A DNA stretch of 37,928 bases from Proteobacteria bacterium UBA1148 (GTDB lineage Bacteria > Pseudomonadota > Gammaproteobacteria > Steroidobacterales > Rariloculaceae). Shown here in pieces: positions 16,142-25,450 of the stretch; the first letter of the stretch is position 1; each line of letters opens with the position of its first letter. The stretch covers positions 44,669 to 82,596 of the forward strand of contig DBZY01000094.1 of assembly GCA_002311835.1 (NCBI GenBank), written 5' to 3'. The notes under the pieces are model-generated. The model was not told where the DNA came from. It searched no databases and saw nothing but the letters and a program-made list of their open reading frames with translations. Both the position numbers and the translations under genes were made by a program.

Positions 16142-16186
16142 CAACGGTGTCTCACGGCCAAGTCAAATCCTAATATCGGAGGAAAA

Positions 16187-17041
16187 ATGCGCCTAGTGGT
16201 CATCAGCGGACTGTCAGGTTCTGGGAAAAGTGTCGCTCTCAACGCACTGGAAGATGCTGGTTTCTATTGCATCGACAACATTCCTGTTGGTCTGTTGCGG
16301 TCCCTGGTGGAAGAGATAATTCCGCGAAGGGATTCTATCTATGACAATGTCGGGGTGGGATTAGATGCACGCAACACCCCCGATATCAAACATTTACCTG
16401 GGCTCGTTGAAAAACTTCGGCAAGAAAATACAGCCTGTGAAGTCATATTTCTTCAAGCCAACGACGATATTTTATTGTCTCGGTTCAGCGAAACACGAAG
16501 AAAACACCCACTTACATCGAATGACGTCAGTCTGGCAGAAGCAATAGCAAAAGAACGTGAGCTTCTAGAGTCTATCTTAGATATCGCCGACCTAATAGTA
16601 GACACCAGTCACACGAGTGTTTACGACCTCAGAGAGCTCATAAACAATCGAATTAAGAGTCGAAAAAAGGGCAAGATTTCTATACTGATTGAGTCTTTCG
16701 GCTACAAACATGGACTCCCAGCTGATGCTGACTTTGTCTTCGATGTACGCTGTCTTCCAAACCCCTACTGGGAGCCATCGCTTCGACCCTTGAACGGCCG
16801 AGACCAGCCTGTCAAAACCTTCCTGGACAATCAGCCACAAGTCCAAGCTATGATCGATGATATTGTGCAATTTCTTGAATGCTGGATACCGCAATATAGA
16901 GATTTTCAGTGTTCTTATCTGACGGTCGCTGTAGGTTGTACGGGAGGGCAGCACCGCTCAGTTTACATTACCGAGGCTGTTGCAAAAAAACTCTCAGTAG
17001 ATGAACCGATCCAGACACGTCATCATGAGCTCCCTAGCTAG
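16187..17041 (+). CDS. rapZ: RNase adapter protein RapZ
   Basis: RapZ binds small RNAs and RNase E to control glucosamine-6-phosphate synthase, and so the amino-sugar supply for peptidoglycan and LPS. From the ATG at 16187 it has 284 residues, the standard length. The ATG follows a strong GGAGG at 16178-16182. The N-terminal kinase-like domain has Walker A GLSGSGKS (8-15) and GFYCIDNIPVGLL. The C-terminal RNA-binding domain has FGYKHGLPADADFVFDVR, LPNPYW and VGCTGGQHRSVY. A frame extended to 16103 would run through the predicted promoter and is rejected. PtsN and NPr, usual neighbours, are absent here. Confidence 0.96.
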   Translation: MRLVVISGLSGSGKSVALNALEDAGFYCIDNIPVGLLRSLVEEIIPRRDSIYDNVGVGLDARNTPDIKHLPGLVEKLRQENTACEVIFLQANDDILLSRFSETRRKHPLTSNDVSLAEAIAKERELLESILDIADLIVDTSHTSVYDLRELINNRIKSRKKGKISILIESFGYKHGLPADADFVFDVRCLPNPYWEPSLRPLNGRDQPVKTFLDNQPQVQAMIDDIVQFLECWIPQYRDFQCSYLTVAVGCTGGQHRSVYITEAVAKKLSVDEPIQTRHHELPS

Positions 17042-17069
17042 CTTGATGCGCCCTTAATGAATCCATTTT

Positions 17070-18218
17070 TTAGTCGAAGAGAAATGCCTTCAAATCATCC
17101 TCAACCTCCATCGCATCACGGGTCCCCATCTCGATCAGTTCTCGAGTGAATCCAGACTCAAACAGGAGGTAGCTAATGAGCATCATGCCGTCTCGGTTCA
17201 TAGCACCAAGACCACGGAGCAATAAACGTACAGCCCTAGGAAGCTCATGCACGTGACGCGCCGCAACTTGCCGCATATCTTCCTTTGGCGCGATGACAAG
17301 CGTACTCAACGGACGCAGCTGGGCGATAGAACCACTAAGCTCATGATCCAATTGCTCCAACATTATATTGATCCGCTTCAACCGCTCAAGATCTGAATAC
17401 AGCCCGTCCATAAACAACGTATCAAGCATGTACCCAGCCAAATGTGCCAGGTTAGGTACATCCGCCGGAATGGACTCGTTTGGCTCTGGATCAGAATGTT
17501 CATCGCGCACCCCTATCACCAACATTCGATCTGCGCCAAGGTGTATTGCCGAGCTCAATGGTGCACCGTGCCGCATCGCACCGTCACCAAAATAGTCACT
17601 ACCAATCTTTACAGGTGGAAAGACGAAGGGTACTGCTGAACTCGCCATTAGATGATCTATATCTATCTTCGTAGGTTTTCCGAACCGCCTCACACGGGCC
17701 CATGCCTTCAATGAGCTATCTCCCTGAAAAAAAGTTACCGAACGAGACGAACTGTAAGAGGATGCGGTGATCGCCAGTGCGTCAAGATGCCCCGCCTTAA
17801 TAGAACGTTCTATATTCTGTGGATTTATATTTTTGTCTAGCAACTCACGAAGCGGTTGATTGTCTAACAAAGATAGAGGATTTTTAACGCCCAACCCACC
17901 GAACACAACCGCGCTTAACCAGTGTAGGCTTGACCGGAGCATCGTCCAGCTATCCGAACGATAAACTTGGTGAACCTCAAAGTTAGACCAAACCCGCTCC
18001 ATTTCTGAGACAGCTAAAGCAAATTGAGAAGCGCCACTCGCAAGGACAGCGGCGTTAATTGCACCCGCTGATGTGCCGGAAATTACCGAGAATGGGTTAA
18101 CTGCACGCCTCGGCAAAAGGGTTGCGATCGCCTTCAGGACGCCGACTTGATATGCCCCTCGTGCCCCCGCTCCTGGGAGAATGAGGGCTTTCCGCTCAGA
18201 TTTAGCCACGCTCCTCAC
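17070..18218 (-). CDS. Patatin-like phospholipase
   Basis: This is a patatin-family acyl hydrolase of about 382 residues, expected to cleave acyl chains from phospholipids or similar lipids. From GTG 18218 the oxyanion loop is GAGARG (16-21), the nucleophile is Ser50 in GTSAG, and the partner is Asp212 in the DGA motif. All three catalytic elements are intact. No signal peptide or membrane span is evident, so it is probably cytoplasmic or peripheral. The frame is open back to 18308; 18218 is the best guess, giving a 17-bp overlap with pyk. An alternative is GTG 18209. It ends the tkt-gap-pgk-pyk operon, an unusual place for a lipase. Substrate unknown. Confidence 0.85.
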   Translation of the reverse strand: MRSVAKSERKALILPGAGARGAYQVGVLKAIATLLPRRAVNPFSVISGTSAGAINAAVLASGASQFALAVSEMERVWSNFEVHQVYRSDSWTMLRSSLHWLSAVVFGGLGVKNPLSLLDNQPLRELLDKNINPQNIERSIKAGHLDALAITASSYSSSRSVTFFQGDSSLKAWARVRRFGKPTKIDIDHLMASSAVPFVFPPVKIGSDYFGDGAMRHGAPLSSAIHLGADRMLVIGVRDEHSDPEPNESIPADVPNLAHLAGYMLDTLFMDGLYSDLERLKRINIMLEQLDHELSGSIAQLRPLSTLVIAPKEDMRQVAARHVHELPRAVRLLLRGLGAMNRDGMMLISYLLFESGFTRELIEMGTRDAMEVEDDLKAFLFD

Positions 18219-19701
18219 TGCCCGAATTACTGTTACTGCGACCCTCGGAGCCCACCTCCAATATTCGCAACGTGTTCGTGCGCCCTGCGACACCCGCCAT
18301 ATCTCCACTCGTAAATAACACTAGGTCTCCAGAGCGTACCGCCCCCACCTTCTCCAGTACCTCAATCGCACTTTGGTAAATACGTCCAGACTCAATACGA
18401 ACAACGTCAAAAGACGCGGGATACACTCCTCGATAAAGTGCAACGCGTCGACGTGTAGCCTCGTGCCTGGTAAATGCGTAAATGGGGATATCGCTGCGTA
18501 CCCTGGACATCCACAAACTAGTTGCACCAGATTCAGTAAACGCAATAATGGCGCTCACCTGAAGGTGGTTTGCGGTGTACATAGCCGCTAATGCGATTGC
18601 CTCATCGATATAAGTGAAAACGTCTTCTATACGATAGTTCCTAGGCCTACGGAATGTTTCATGCTTTTCCGCTCCTATGCATAATTCACTCATGGTCTGC
18701 ACGGCTTGTGCCGGAAATTTCCCAACCGCAGTTTCTGCAGATAGCATAACTGCATCCGTACCATCCATAACCGCATTCGCGACATCGGAAACTTCAGCTC
18801 GAGTCGGTGATGGATGCATGATCATCGATTCCAGCATCTGAGTGGCTGTGATGGATATTTTGTTCTGGGCTCGGGTCTGCTTAATAAGACTTTTCTGTAA
18901 TCCGGTCATCGCCGCATAGCCGATTTCGACGGCCAAGTCACCGCGAGCCACCATGATTACGTCACTAGCTTCAATGATTTCGGATATATTTTTGACGGCC
19001 TCTGCCCGCTCAATCTTCGCTACGATATGTCCCTGCCCACCTGCTGCATGTAGCAAATCTCGAGCTTCATTTATGTCATCAGCATTCCTAGCAAAAGAAA
19101 CGGATACGAAATCCATCTCTAGCTCTGCAGCCGCAGTGATATCTATCCTGTCCTTGTCCGTCAGAGCAGGCGCCGACAACCCCCCACCCTGCTTGTTTAA
19201 GCCCTTGTGATCGGTAAGGATTCCACCTTCTTTCACCCTACAGCGGACCTGGCTACCGCTGATCATCGCAACTTCAAGGACAATCTGTCCGTCGTCCAAC
19301 AGCAGCACGTCTCCTGAGCGTACATCATTGATCAGATTTGGGTACGCAACCCCCACACAGGCTCCGTCACCATCATTGGACGCCAAGGCCGTGTCAAGTA
19401 CGAAATCTTGCCCGACCGCCAGTGTGACCGCCCCTTCCTTGAAAGACTCTATGCATATTTTTGGGCCCTGCAAGTCTCCCATGATCCCCACGTATCGGCC
19501 CAACTTTAATGCAATCTCTCGAACTTGTTTTACGCGTTCCCTCTGTTTTTCTGCTGCACCATGTGAAAAATTAAATCTCAGAACATCTGCGCCGGCGGAG
19601 ATAAGATCCTTGAGAATTTTGGGGTTATCAGTAGCCGGACCCAATGTAGCAACAATTTTTGTTCGTCGAAAGGAATCAAGGGTTTCTTCTGCCACGAGCA
19701 T
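18202..19701 (-). CDS. pyk: Pyruvate kinase
   Basis: Pyruvate kinase converts PEP and ADP to pyruvate and ATP. The 499 residues include TKIVATLGPATDNP (14-27) and RFNFSHG, then a B domain that begins near LQGPKI. The catalytic block VAKIERAEAV and the signature MVARGDLAVEIG follow, and then SATQML-like ISITATQMLESM. The C-terminal allosteric domain is complete. The ATG at 19701 is only 1 nt from AGGAG, while GTG at 19695 is 7 nt away, so the real start may be two codons later. It sits 60 bp after pgk. The downstream patatin gene overlaps its 3' end. Confidence 0.96.
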   Translation of the reverse strand: MLVAEETLDSFRRTKIVATLGPATDNPKILKDLISAGADVLRFNFSHGAAEKQRERVKQVREIALKLGRYVGIMGDLQGPKICIESFKEGAVTLAVGQDFVLDTALASNDGDGACVGVAYPNLINDVRSGDVLLLDDGQIVLEVAMISGSQVRCRVKEGGILTDHKGLNKQGGGLSAPALTDKDRIDITAAAELEMDFVSVSFARNADDINEARDLLHAAGGQGHIVAKIERAEAVKNISEIIEASDVIMVARGDLAVEIGYAAMTGLQKSLIKQTRAQNKISITATQMLESMIMHPSPTRAEVSDVANAVMDGTDAVMLSAETAVGKFPAQAVQTMSELCIGAEKHETFRRPRNYRIEDVFTYIDEAIALAAMYTANHLQVSAIIAFTESGATSLWMSRVRSDIPIYAFTRHEATRRRVALYRGVYPASFDVVRIESGRIYQSAIEVLEKVGAVRSGDLVLFTSGDMAGVAGRTNTLRILEVGSEGRSNSNSGSEERG

Positions 19702-19761
19702 GCTCCTAGTGATTCATCGACTACTATAACCCCAGCCTAATTGCGGTATCGGCCGTTGTCT

Positions 19762-20946
19762 TTATTCGTCTTTCGCACGCACTTCTAGAATAGCGGTCGC
19801 CGGAAGCTTTTTCCCTTCCAAGAACTCTAGAAACGCACCTCCACCCGTCGATATGTAGGAAATCTGGTCAGTCACACCGAACTGATCAATAGCGGCCAGA
19901 GTGTCTCCGCCACCCGCAATTGAAAACGCATCGCTATCAGCTACAGCCTGCGAGATTCGTTCTGTACCATAGGCGAATTCCGGGTGCTCAAAAACCCCTA
20001 TAGGTCCATTCCACAGAATAGTTCGCGCACGCTGTAACCGCAGATAATAATCCTCTGCGGTTTTTGGCCCGATATCCAAGATCATATCGCTATCAGAAAC
20101 TTCAGCGACACTCTTCACGGTTCCGCAAGCCGTGTCATCAAAAGTTTCAGCCACGACAACGTCTGTCGGTAGTGGAATTGACACACTACCAAACTGGCCT
20201 TCCAACAATCGCCTAGCAAACACTAGCATGTCCGGCTCATGAAGTGATCGCCCAACACCCATTCCCGCCGCTGCTAACAATGTATTTGCGATTCCGCCGC
20301 CAAGAATAAGTTCATCGACAGTAGTCGCTAAGGACTTCAGAACCTCTATCTTTGTGGAAACCTTCGAGCCACCTACAATAGCCAACATTGGCCGCTCGGG
20401 GCTTTCTAGTGCGCTGGCCAACGCTTCTAGCTCAGTGATGAGAAGCGGTCCGGCACAAGCAATCGGAGCAAACTGCGCCACCCCATGGGTACTTGCATGT
20501 GCGCGGTGCGCTGTACCAAATGCATCCATTACAAAGACGTCGCAGAGACTAGCCATGTGACGTGCAAGGGCTTGATCATTAGCCTTTTCGCCGCGCGCAA
20601 AACGCACATTCTCACAAAGTACAGAGTTTCCAGCTTCAACATCAACTTTTTCCAACCAAGAACGGATAAGTGGAACAGACCTGCCTAGAAGTTCTTCGAG
20701 ACGCTGAGCAACCGGTTGAAGTGAAAACTTCTTCGTGAAGCTGCCTTCCTCAGGCCTACCTAGATGGGACATCAATACAACTCGAGCGCCCTGATCAATA
20801 GCTAGCTCAATAGTAGGTAGAGCGGCCCTAATCCGCTTGTCACTGGTAATGACTCCGTTTGTGATAGGTGTATTCAGGTCCTCGCGAATCAGGACCCGCT
20901 TCCCCTCTAGGGGGATATCCGTCATGCGCTTGACTGCAAGCGCCAT
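19762..20946 (-). CDS. pgk: Phosphoglycerate kinase
   Basis: Pgk interconverts 1,3-bisphosphoglycerate and 3-phosphoglycerate with ATP formation. The 394 residues match the family: GKRVLIREDLNTPI near the N-terminus, LMSHLGRP, the hinge region, and the C-terminal nucleotide-binding end SIAGGGDTLAAI and ISTGGGAFLEFLEGK. A strong GGAGG lies 8 nt before the ATG. An internal Met at codon 8 is an alternative start. It is 14 bp after gap, within the glycolytic operon. Confidence 0.97.
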   Translation of the reverse strand: MALAVKRMTDIPLEGKRVLIREDLNTPITNGVITSDKRIRAALPTIELAIDQGARVVLMSHLGRPEEGSFTKKFSLQPVAQRLEELLGRSVPLIRSWLEKVDVEAGNSVLCENVRFARGEKANDQALARHMASLCDVFVMDAFGTAHRAHASTHGVAQFAPIACAGPLLITELEALASALESPERPMLAIVGGSKVSTKIEVLKSLATTVDELILGGGIANTLLAAAGMGVGRSLHEPDMLVFARRLLEGQFGSVSIPLPTDVVVAETFDDTACGTVKSVAEVSDSDMILDIGPKTAEDYYLRLQRARTILWNGPIGVFEHPEFAYGTERISQAVADSDAFSIAGGGDTLAAIDQFGVTDQISYISTGGGAFLEFLEGKKLPATAILEVRAKDE

Positions 20947-20960
20947 ACGTTACGCCTCCG

Positions 20961-21971
20961 CTAGGTTGCGTTGGCCAAAGCCAACGTTGTGTCGAGCATA
21001 CGGTTTGAGAACCCCCACTCATTGTCGTACCACGCGCAGACTTTCGCGAGATTTCCGGAAACTTTCGTAAGCGCAGTATCAACAGTGGAGGAAGCCGGAT
21101 CGTGATTGAAATCTATAGATACCAACGGTTCATCAGAATAAGCGAGTATACCCTTCAGTTCATTTTTGCTCGCCACACGTACAGCCTCATTCAACTCCTC
21201 CGCAGTAGTCTCTCTTTTAGAAATAAAAGTGAGATCAACTACAGAGACATTGATAGTTGGCACCCTAATAGAAAATCCATCGAGGCGGCCATCGAGTTCA
21301 GGGAGAACGAGCCCGACCGCTATGGCCGCCCCTGTCTTGGCGGGGATCATTGATTGCGTGGCCGAACGGGCGCGCCTCAAGTCCCCATGATAAACATCTG
21401 TCAATACCTGATCATTCGTGTAGGAATGGATTGTAGTCATTAGGCCTTGCTCGATTCCCACAGTTTCATGTAACACTTTTGCCATTGGCGCTAAACAGTT
21501 CGTGGTACAAGAAGCATTCGAGATGATTTGATCTGAAGACTTTAAAATGTGGTGATTGACGCCATAAACGATAGTTGCATCCACATCCCGCCCCGCAGGC
21601 GCTGAAATGATCACCTTGTTCGCGCCCGCTCTCAGATGGGCGGAAGCCTTCTCCTTGGATGCAAAAAATCCGGTACTTTCCAACACAATATCCACGCCCA
21701 GCTCCTTCCAAGGAAGTTTTTCCGGATCTCGCTCCGCACACACTCGAATTGCATCCCCATCTACTGTGAGTTCTCCGTCACCAACCTCGACCCCGTAAGG
21801 GAAGGGACCATGAGCTGAGTCATATCGTGTCAAGTGAGCATTGGTATTTGCATCGCCCAAATCATTAATGGCAATAATTTGAATTTCATTACGTTTATCT
21901 CCCTCGTACAGGGCACGCAATACATTTCTACCAATGCGGCCATATCCATTGATCGCAATCTTTACAGGCAT
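20961..21971 (-). CDS. gap: Glyceraldehyde-3-phosphate dehydrogenase (type I)
   Basis: This enzyme oxidises glyceraldehyde 3-phosphate to 1,3-bisphosphoglycerate. The 336 residues have the Rossmann motif INGYGRIGR (8-16), catalytic Cys155 in SNASCTTNCLAP and His182 in TTIHSYTND. The cofactor pocket reads AINDLGD with Asp37, which favours NAD+ over NADP+. The related erythrose-4-phosphate dehydrogenase (Epd), which often fills this slot between tkt and pgk, usually reads NEL here. The call is therefore Gap, with some reserve. A good GGAGAG ribosome site precedes the ATG. It lies 45 bp after tkt. Confidence 0.93.
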   Translation of the reverse strand: MPVKIAINGYGRIGRNVLRALYEGDKRNEIQIIAINDLGDANTNAHLTRYDSAHGPFPYGVEVGDGELTVDGDAIRVCAERDPEKLPWKELGVDIVLESTGFFASKEKASAHLRAGANKVIISAPAGRDVDATIVYGVNHHILKSSDQIISNASCTTNCLAPMAKVLHETVGIEQGLMTTIHSYTNDQVLTDVYHGDLRRARSATQSMIPAKTGAAIAVGLVLPELDGRLDGFSIRVPTINVSVVDLTFISKRETTAEELNEAVRVASKNELKGILAYSDEPLVSIDFNHDPASSTVDTALTKVSGNLAKVCAWYDNEWGFSNRMLDTTLALANAT

Positions 21972-22016
21972 GTCTCTCTCCTAACTCGTAAGACGACGGC
22001 GATCAGTACGGCACTC

Positions 22017-24029
22017 TCAGCCTGAAAGTACGCGATGAGCAGCGTCAACGACAGCTTCAACTGTGAAACCGTAATGTTCAAACAGATCTTGGGCGGGAGC
22101 CGACTGCCCAAACTGATCCATACCGAGCACATCTCCTTTCCCCTCGATGTATCGCCACCAGCTATCCTTTGCTCCGGCCTCAATGGCAAGACGTCTGGCA
22201 TTTGAATTCGGCAGAACGTGGGCTTTGTAGCTCTGTGGCTGGACATCAAACACGTTTGTACAGGGCATCGATACAACACGCACTCGATGTCCGACTTCCA
22301 CAATTTTACGAGCTGCCAGCATAGCCAGCATGACCTCTGAGCCTGTTGCTATAAGGACTAGTTCCGGATCACCATCGCTATCCAGCAAGATGTACCCACC
22401 ACGGGATATCGCATCGATCTGATCTGTGGTCCTATTCATGTGGGGAAGCCCCTGTCGGGTCAAAATTAAGCTTGTCGGCCCGTCGGAACATTCGATCGCA
22501 GCGCGCCAGGCCACTGCGGTCTCCACAGCATCACAAGGACGCCACACTGACATATTGGGCATAGCGCGTAGACTCACCAAATGCTCAACCGGTTGGTGAG
22601 TGGGCCCATCTTCACCAAGCCCGATGGAATCATGCGTAAAAACAAAAATATTTCGCGTACGCATCAACGCCGCCATTCGCAGCGCATTACGCGCATAGTC
22701 CGAAAAAACAAGAAAAGTACCTCCATACGGAATAAACCCACCGTGCAGAGATAGTCCATTCAAAATTGCGGCCATCCCAAACTCGCGTACACCGAAGTAC
22801 AAATAGTCCCCTCCTGCGTTACCGGCACTGATCACTGTTGAACGGCGGTGAAGAGTGTTATTCGACCCGGTTAGATCCGCCGATCCACCTATGAGTTCTG
22901 GTAAAAAAGGCGCATACCCCTCCAGTGCTCGCAACGAGGCTTTCCGGGTAGCGAGATCCTTCGCTTCTACGACAATTTTCGCAATAACGTTCGCAGCTTG
23001 ATCATCCCAATCTGCAGGCAGCCTACCCTCCATCCTGCGTTGATACTCGGCGGCAAGATCCGGGTAACTAGCACGATAGGCATCGAAGCGACTCTGCCAA
23101 TCGGCCTCGAACTCGCTCCCTCTCGCCTTGGCATCCCACGCAGCACGTATCGCTTCTGGCACTTCAAATGGAGGGTGATCCCACCCAAGTTCCTTGCGAG
23201 CAGCGGCTACCTCCTCCGCTCCCAGCGCCGCGCCATGAGTCGCAGCCGTCCCCTGTTTGTTGGGAGCGCCCCAACCAATAATAGTTTTGCATAAAATTAA
23301 TGTGGGACGCTTCGTGTCAGCGTGAGCAGCTTTAAGTGCAGATGAAACGCTTTCCGGATCATGCCCATCTATCCGATCCACAACGTGCCAGCCGTAGGCA
23401 CAGAAACGTTTTGCAGTGTCGTCAGTAAACCAACCCACTGTTTCACCGTCAATCGAGATCCCATTGTCATCGTATAACGCGATTAGTTTCCCTAGACCCA
23501 AAGTACCAGCTAGAGAGCAAACCTCATGTGAGATACCCTCCATCATGCAACCATCGCCTAAAAATACGTAGGTATGGTGATCCACTATCTCACCGTCTGG
23601 ACGATTGAACGTGGCAGCAAGTACTTTCTCTGCCAACGCCATCCCAACAGCGTTCGCCATACCCTGTCCAAGCGGTCCTGTCGTAGTCTCAATGCCTATT
23701 TCGAGCGCTCGTTCCGGATGCCCGGCGGTTCTTTGGCCGAACTGGCGAAATTGCTTGAGCTCATCCACTTCAATGGCGTAGCCAGTTAAATACGCTATTG
23801 CATACAAGAGCATGGAACCATGGCCGTTCGATAAGACGAATCGATCGCGATTTGGCCAATGAGGATTGCTGGGATTATGCCGTAGGTGGTCATTCCAGAG
23901 AACCTCGGCAATATCTGCCATCCCCATGGGCATGCCTGGATGACCTGACTGGGCCTGCTCCACCGCATCCATGGACAATGCGCGAATTGCGTTGGCAAGC
24001 CGCCGCCGGGGCGGGCGAACAACTATCAT
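22017..24029 (-). CDS. tkt: Transketolase
   Basis: Transketolase moves two-carbon units between sugar phosphates with thiamine diphosphate, linking glycolysis to the pentose phosphate pathway. The 670 residues have ANAIRALSMDAVEQAQSGHPG at the N-terminus, the ThDP-binding GDGCMMEGISHE with its GDG core, the middle domain with TRNIFVFTHDSIGLGEDGPTHQPVEH, and a full C-terminal domain. It is the first gene of the tkt-gap-pgk-pyk operon, with GGAGAG 5 nt before the ATG. No convincing promoter was found in the 197 bp between it and cpdA. Confidence 0.97.
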   Translation of the reverse strand: MIVVRPPRRRLANAIRALSMDAVEQAQSGHPGMPMGMADIAEVLWNDHLRHNPSNPHWPNRDRFVLSNGHGSMLLYAIAYLTGYAIEVDELKQFRQFGQRTAGHPERALEIGIETTTGPLGQGMANAVGMALAEKVLAATFNRPDGEIVDHHTYVFLGDGCMMEGISHEVCSLAGTLGLGKLIALYDDNGISIDGETVGWFTDDTAKRFCAYGWHVVDRIDGHDPESVSSALKAAHADTKRPTLILCKTIIGWGAPNKQGTAATHGAALGAEEVAAARKELGWDHPPFEVPEAIRAAWDAKARGSEFEADWQSRFDAYRASYPDLAAEYQRRMEGRLPADWDDQAANVIAKIVVEAKDLATRKASLRALEGYAPFLPELIGGSADLTGSNNTLHRRSTVISAGNAGGDYLYFGVREFGMAAILNGLSLHGGFIPYGGTFLVFSDYARNALRMAALMRTRNIFVFTHDSIGLGEDGPTHQPVEHLVSLRAMPNMSVWRPCDAVETAVAWRAAIECSDGPTSLILTRQGLPHMNRTTDQIDAISRGGYILLDSDGDPELVLIATGSEVMLAMLAARKIVEVGHRVRVVSMPCTNVFDVQPQSYKAHVLPNSNARRLAIEAGAKDSWWRYIEGKGDVLGMDQFGQSAPAQDLFEHYGFTVEAVVDAAHRVLSG

Positions 24030-24226
24030 GTGTTCTCTCCGGTTAGTACTATCAAATAATTTTTTGGGGGAACTGTACTGGAATATGAGGATTGTCGCTC
24101 AGCAAGGACGGTCTCCGCAACTAGTAGGCGCAGAGATCTTTTGTTGCTCCCTACTATGGGAGAATTCAGTATCATGATTGCATTCTAAGCTCTCCTTGGT
24201 GCATCAAGTCCCATTCTTGCTCAACC

Positions 24227-25015
24227 ATGGCCCAAAGTAATGACAGAGGTACGGTTGTACTGCTCCAAATCACTGACTTACACCTGCATGCTGCACCAGA
24301 CAGCCAAATGCGTGGAGTAACGACCCAGGACACCTTTCTTTCCGTACTGGATTACAGTCGGAAAGTCCCCCGTTGGCCACCTGATGCGATTCTCGTTACG
24401 GGAGACATCGTTCAGGATGGAAGCCAGGCAGGTTACAAGCGCTTTCGGGAAACTCTCCAGGCCCTCAACCTCCCAGTACTATGTGTACCGGGCAATCATG
24501 ATGACCCAGTACTGATGGCTGGATTATTAATGAGTCCACCGTTTCAGCTGTGTGGGGAAGCAAAGTTTGGAAAATGGCGCATCTTGCTTCTCAACACCTT
24601 TCAGAAAGAAAATCATGCGGGTGCGCTCGGCTTTAGTGGGCTTACCGCGTTAGTAAGTTCACTGAAGGAATTTTCTGATGAGCATGTATTGATTTGCATG
24701 CATCACCAGCCGATCCCTATGGGGAGCGCCTGGCTGGATCGCATCGGCTTACAGGACGCGGAACCATTCCTCGATATCATCAACCGACACAATCAAGTAA
24801 GGGGTGTAGTCTGGGGGCATGTGCATCAGGCCTCAGATCGAGACCGAAATGGTGTACGTTTCCTGAGCACTCCTTCTACGTGCTCACAATTCCTGCCTGA
24901 TAGTGAATTTTTCACGCTAGATAGTCGCCCACCAGGCTTGAGATGGTTAGCGCTGGAGCCAAATGGACAGATAACGACCGAGGTCAACTGGGTCAGCTCT
25001 TCAAATCAGATATGA
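24227..25015 (+). CDS. cpdA: 3',5'-cyclic-AMP phosphodiesterase CpdA (calcineurin-like)
   Basis: CpdA hydrolyses cAMP to AMP and so damps CRP signalling. The 262 residues carry the whole metallophosphoesterase signature: Asp17 and His19 in ITDLHLH, Asp60 in VTGDIVQDG, Asn90-His91 in GNHDD, His159 in MHHQPIP, and His198 and His200 in GHVH. The spacing suits the class III cyclic-nucleotide phosphodiesterases, though other phosphodiester substrates are possible. It stands alone, divergent from tkt and convergent with hspQ. A possible CTCCC/GGGAG inverted repeat at 24147-24162 lies upstream. Confidence 0.87.
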   Translation: MAQSNDRGTVVLLQITDLHLHAAPDSQMRGVTTQDTFLSVLDYSRKVPRWPPDAILVTGDIVQDGSQAGYKRFRETLQALNLPVLCVPGNHDDPVLMAGLLMSPPFQLCGEAKFGKWRILLLNTFQKENHAGALGFSGLTALVSSLKEFSDEHVLICMHHQPIPMGSAWLDRIGLQDAEPFLDIINRHNQVRGVVWGHVHQASDRDRNGVRFLSTPSTCSQFLPDSEFFTLDSRPPGLRWLALEPNGQITTEVNWVSSSNQI

Positions 25016-25123
25016 AAATACGGATTAGACGTCGGGCATTCACCAGCCTCCTCGTAGATAAAACTGCAATTTAGGCGCATATATTTCCCTTGCCTTGGTT
25101 GTCCACGCAAGTTGGTCCCGCGT

Positions 25124-25450
25124 TTAATTCCGAAGATTAAGAGGCTCATAAGACTTTCCGTTAAACAGGTCAAAATAGTTTTCGATAAGCGGATGTTTTA
25201 TGGGTCTGTTATCAATATCTGATGCCAGGTTACGCTCCGCGGCGTAAGTTGTCTGCTCAAGGTTATCCACCAAAACGTAATACCAGGGGTGCTCTTTTGG
25301 AGGTCGACTGAGCGCGACGCGATTGTACCATTCATCGCTGAGCATAAACCGCGGATCTACATCGTAGATAACCCCTCTATAACCAAAGCGGCGATGGGCA
25401 ACAATCTGCCCGATGTAGAAGCTACCTATAACCTCGGTCGCCCTACTCAA
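25124..25450 (-). CDS. hspQ: Heat shock protein HspQ
   Basis: HspQ (YccV) was first described as a hemimethylated-DNA-binding protein. It is now known to be a substrate and an allosteric enhancer of the Lon protease. The 108 residues match the small beta-barrel family: FYIGQIVAHRRFGYRGVIYDVDP at the start, then PWYYVLVDN, and a C-terminal LNLRN like the usual PRLRN. The only in-frame start is TTG at 25450, which overlaps the upstream gene's stop as TTGA, with GAGG 10 nt ahead. It directly follows a Lon N-domain gene, which suits a Lon-related role. Confidence 0.93.
   Translation of the reverse strand: MSRATEVIGSFYIGQIVAHRRFGYRGVIYDVDPRFMLSDEWYNRVALSRPPKEHPWYYVLVDNLEQTTYAAERNLASDIDNRPIKHPLIENYFDLFNGKSYEPLNLRN

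Noticed and set aside
16103..16186. N-terminal extension of RapZ by 28 residues
   Set aside because: It crosses a consensus promoter, has a weak start, and the ATG at 16187 has a strong GGAGG and gives the exact family length.
20961..21971. Erythrose-4-phosphate dehydrogenase (epd)
   Set aside because: The slot between tkt and pgk often holds epd, but the AINDLGD cofactor segment fits Gap better; kept as a minor alternative.
24147..24162. CTCCC-TACTAT-GGGAG hairpin upstream of cpdA as an operator or riboswitch
   Set aside because: Only 5 bp pair and nothing nearby supports a regulatory role; it could be chance.
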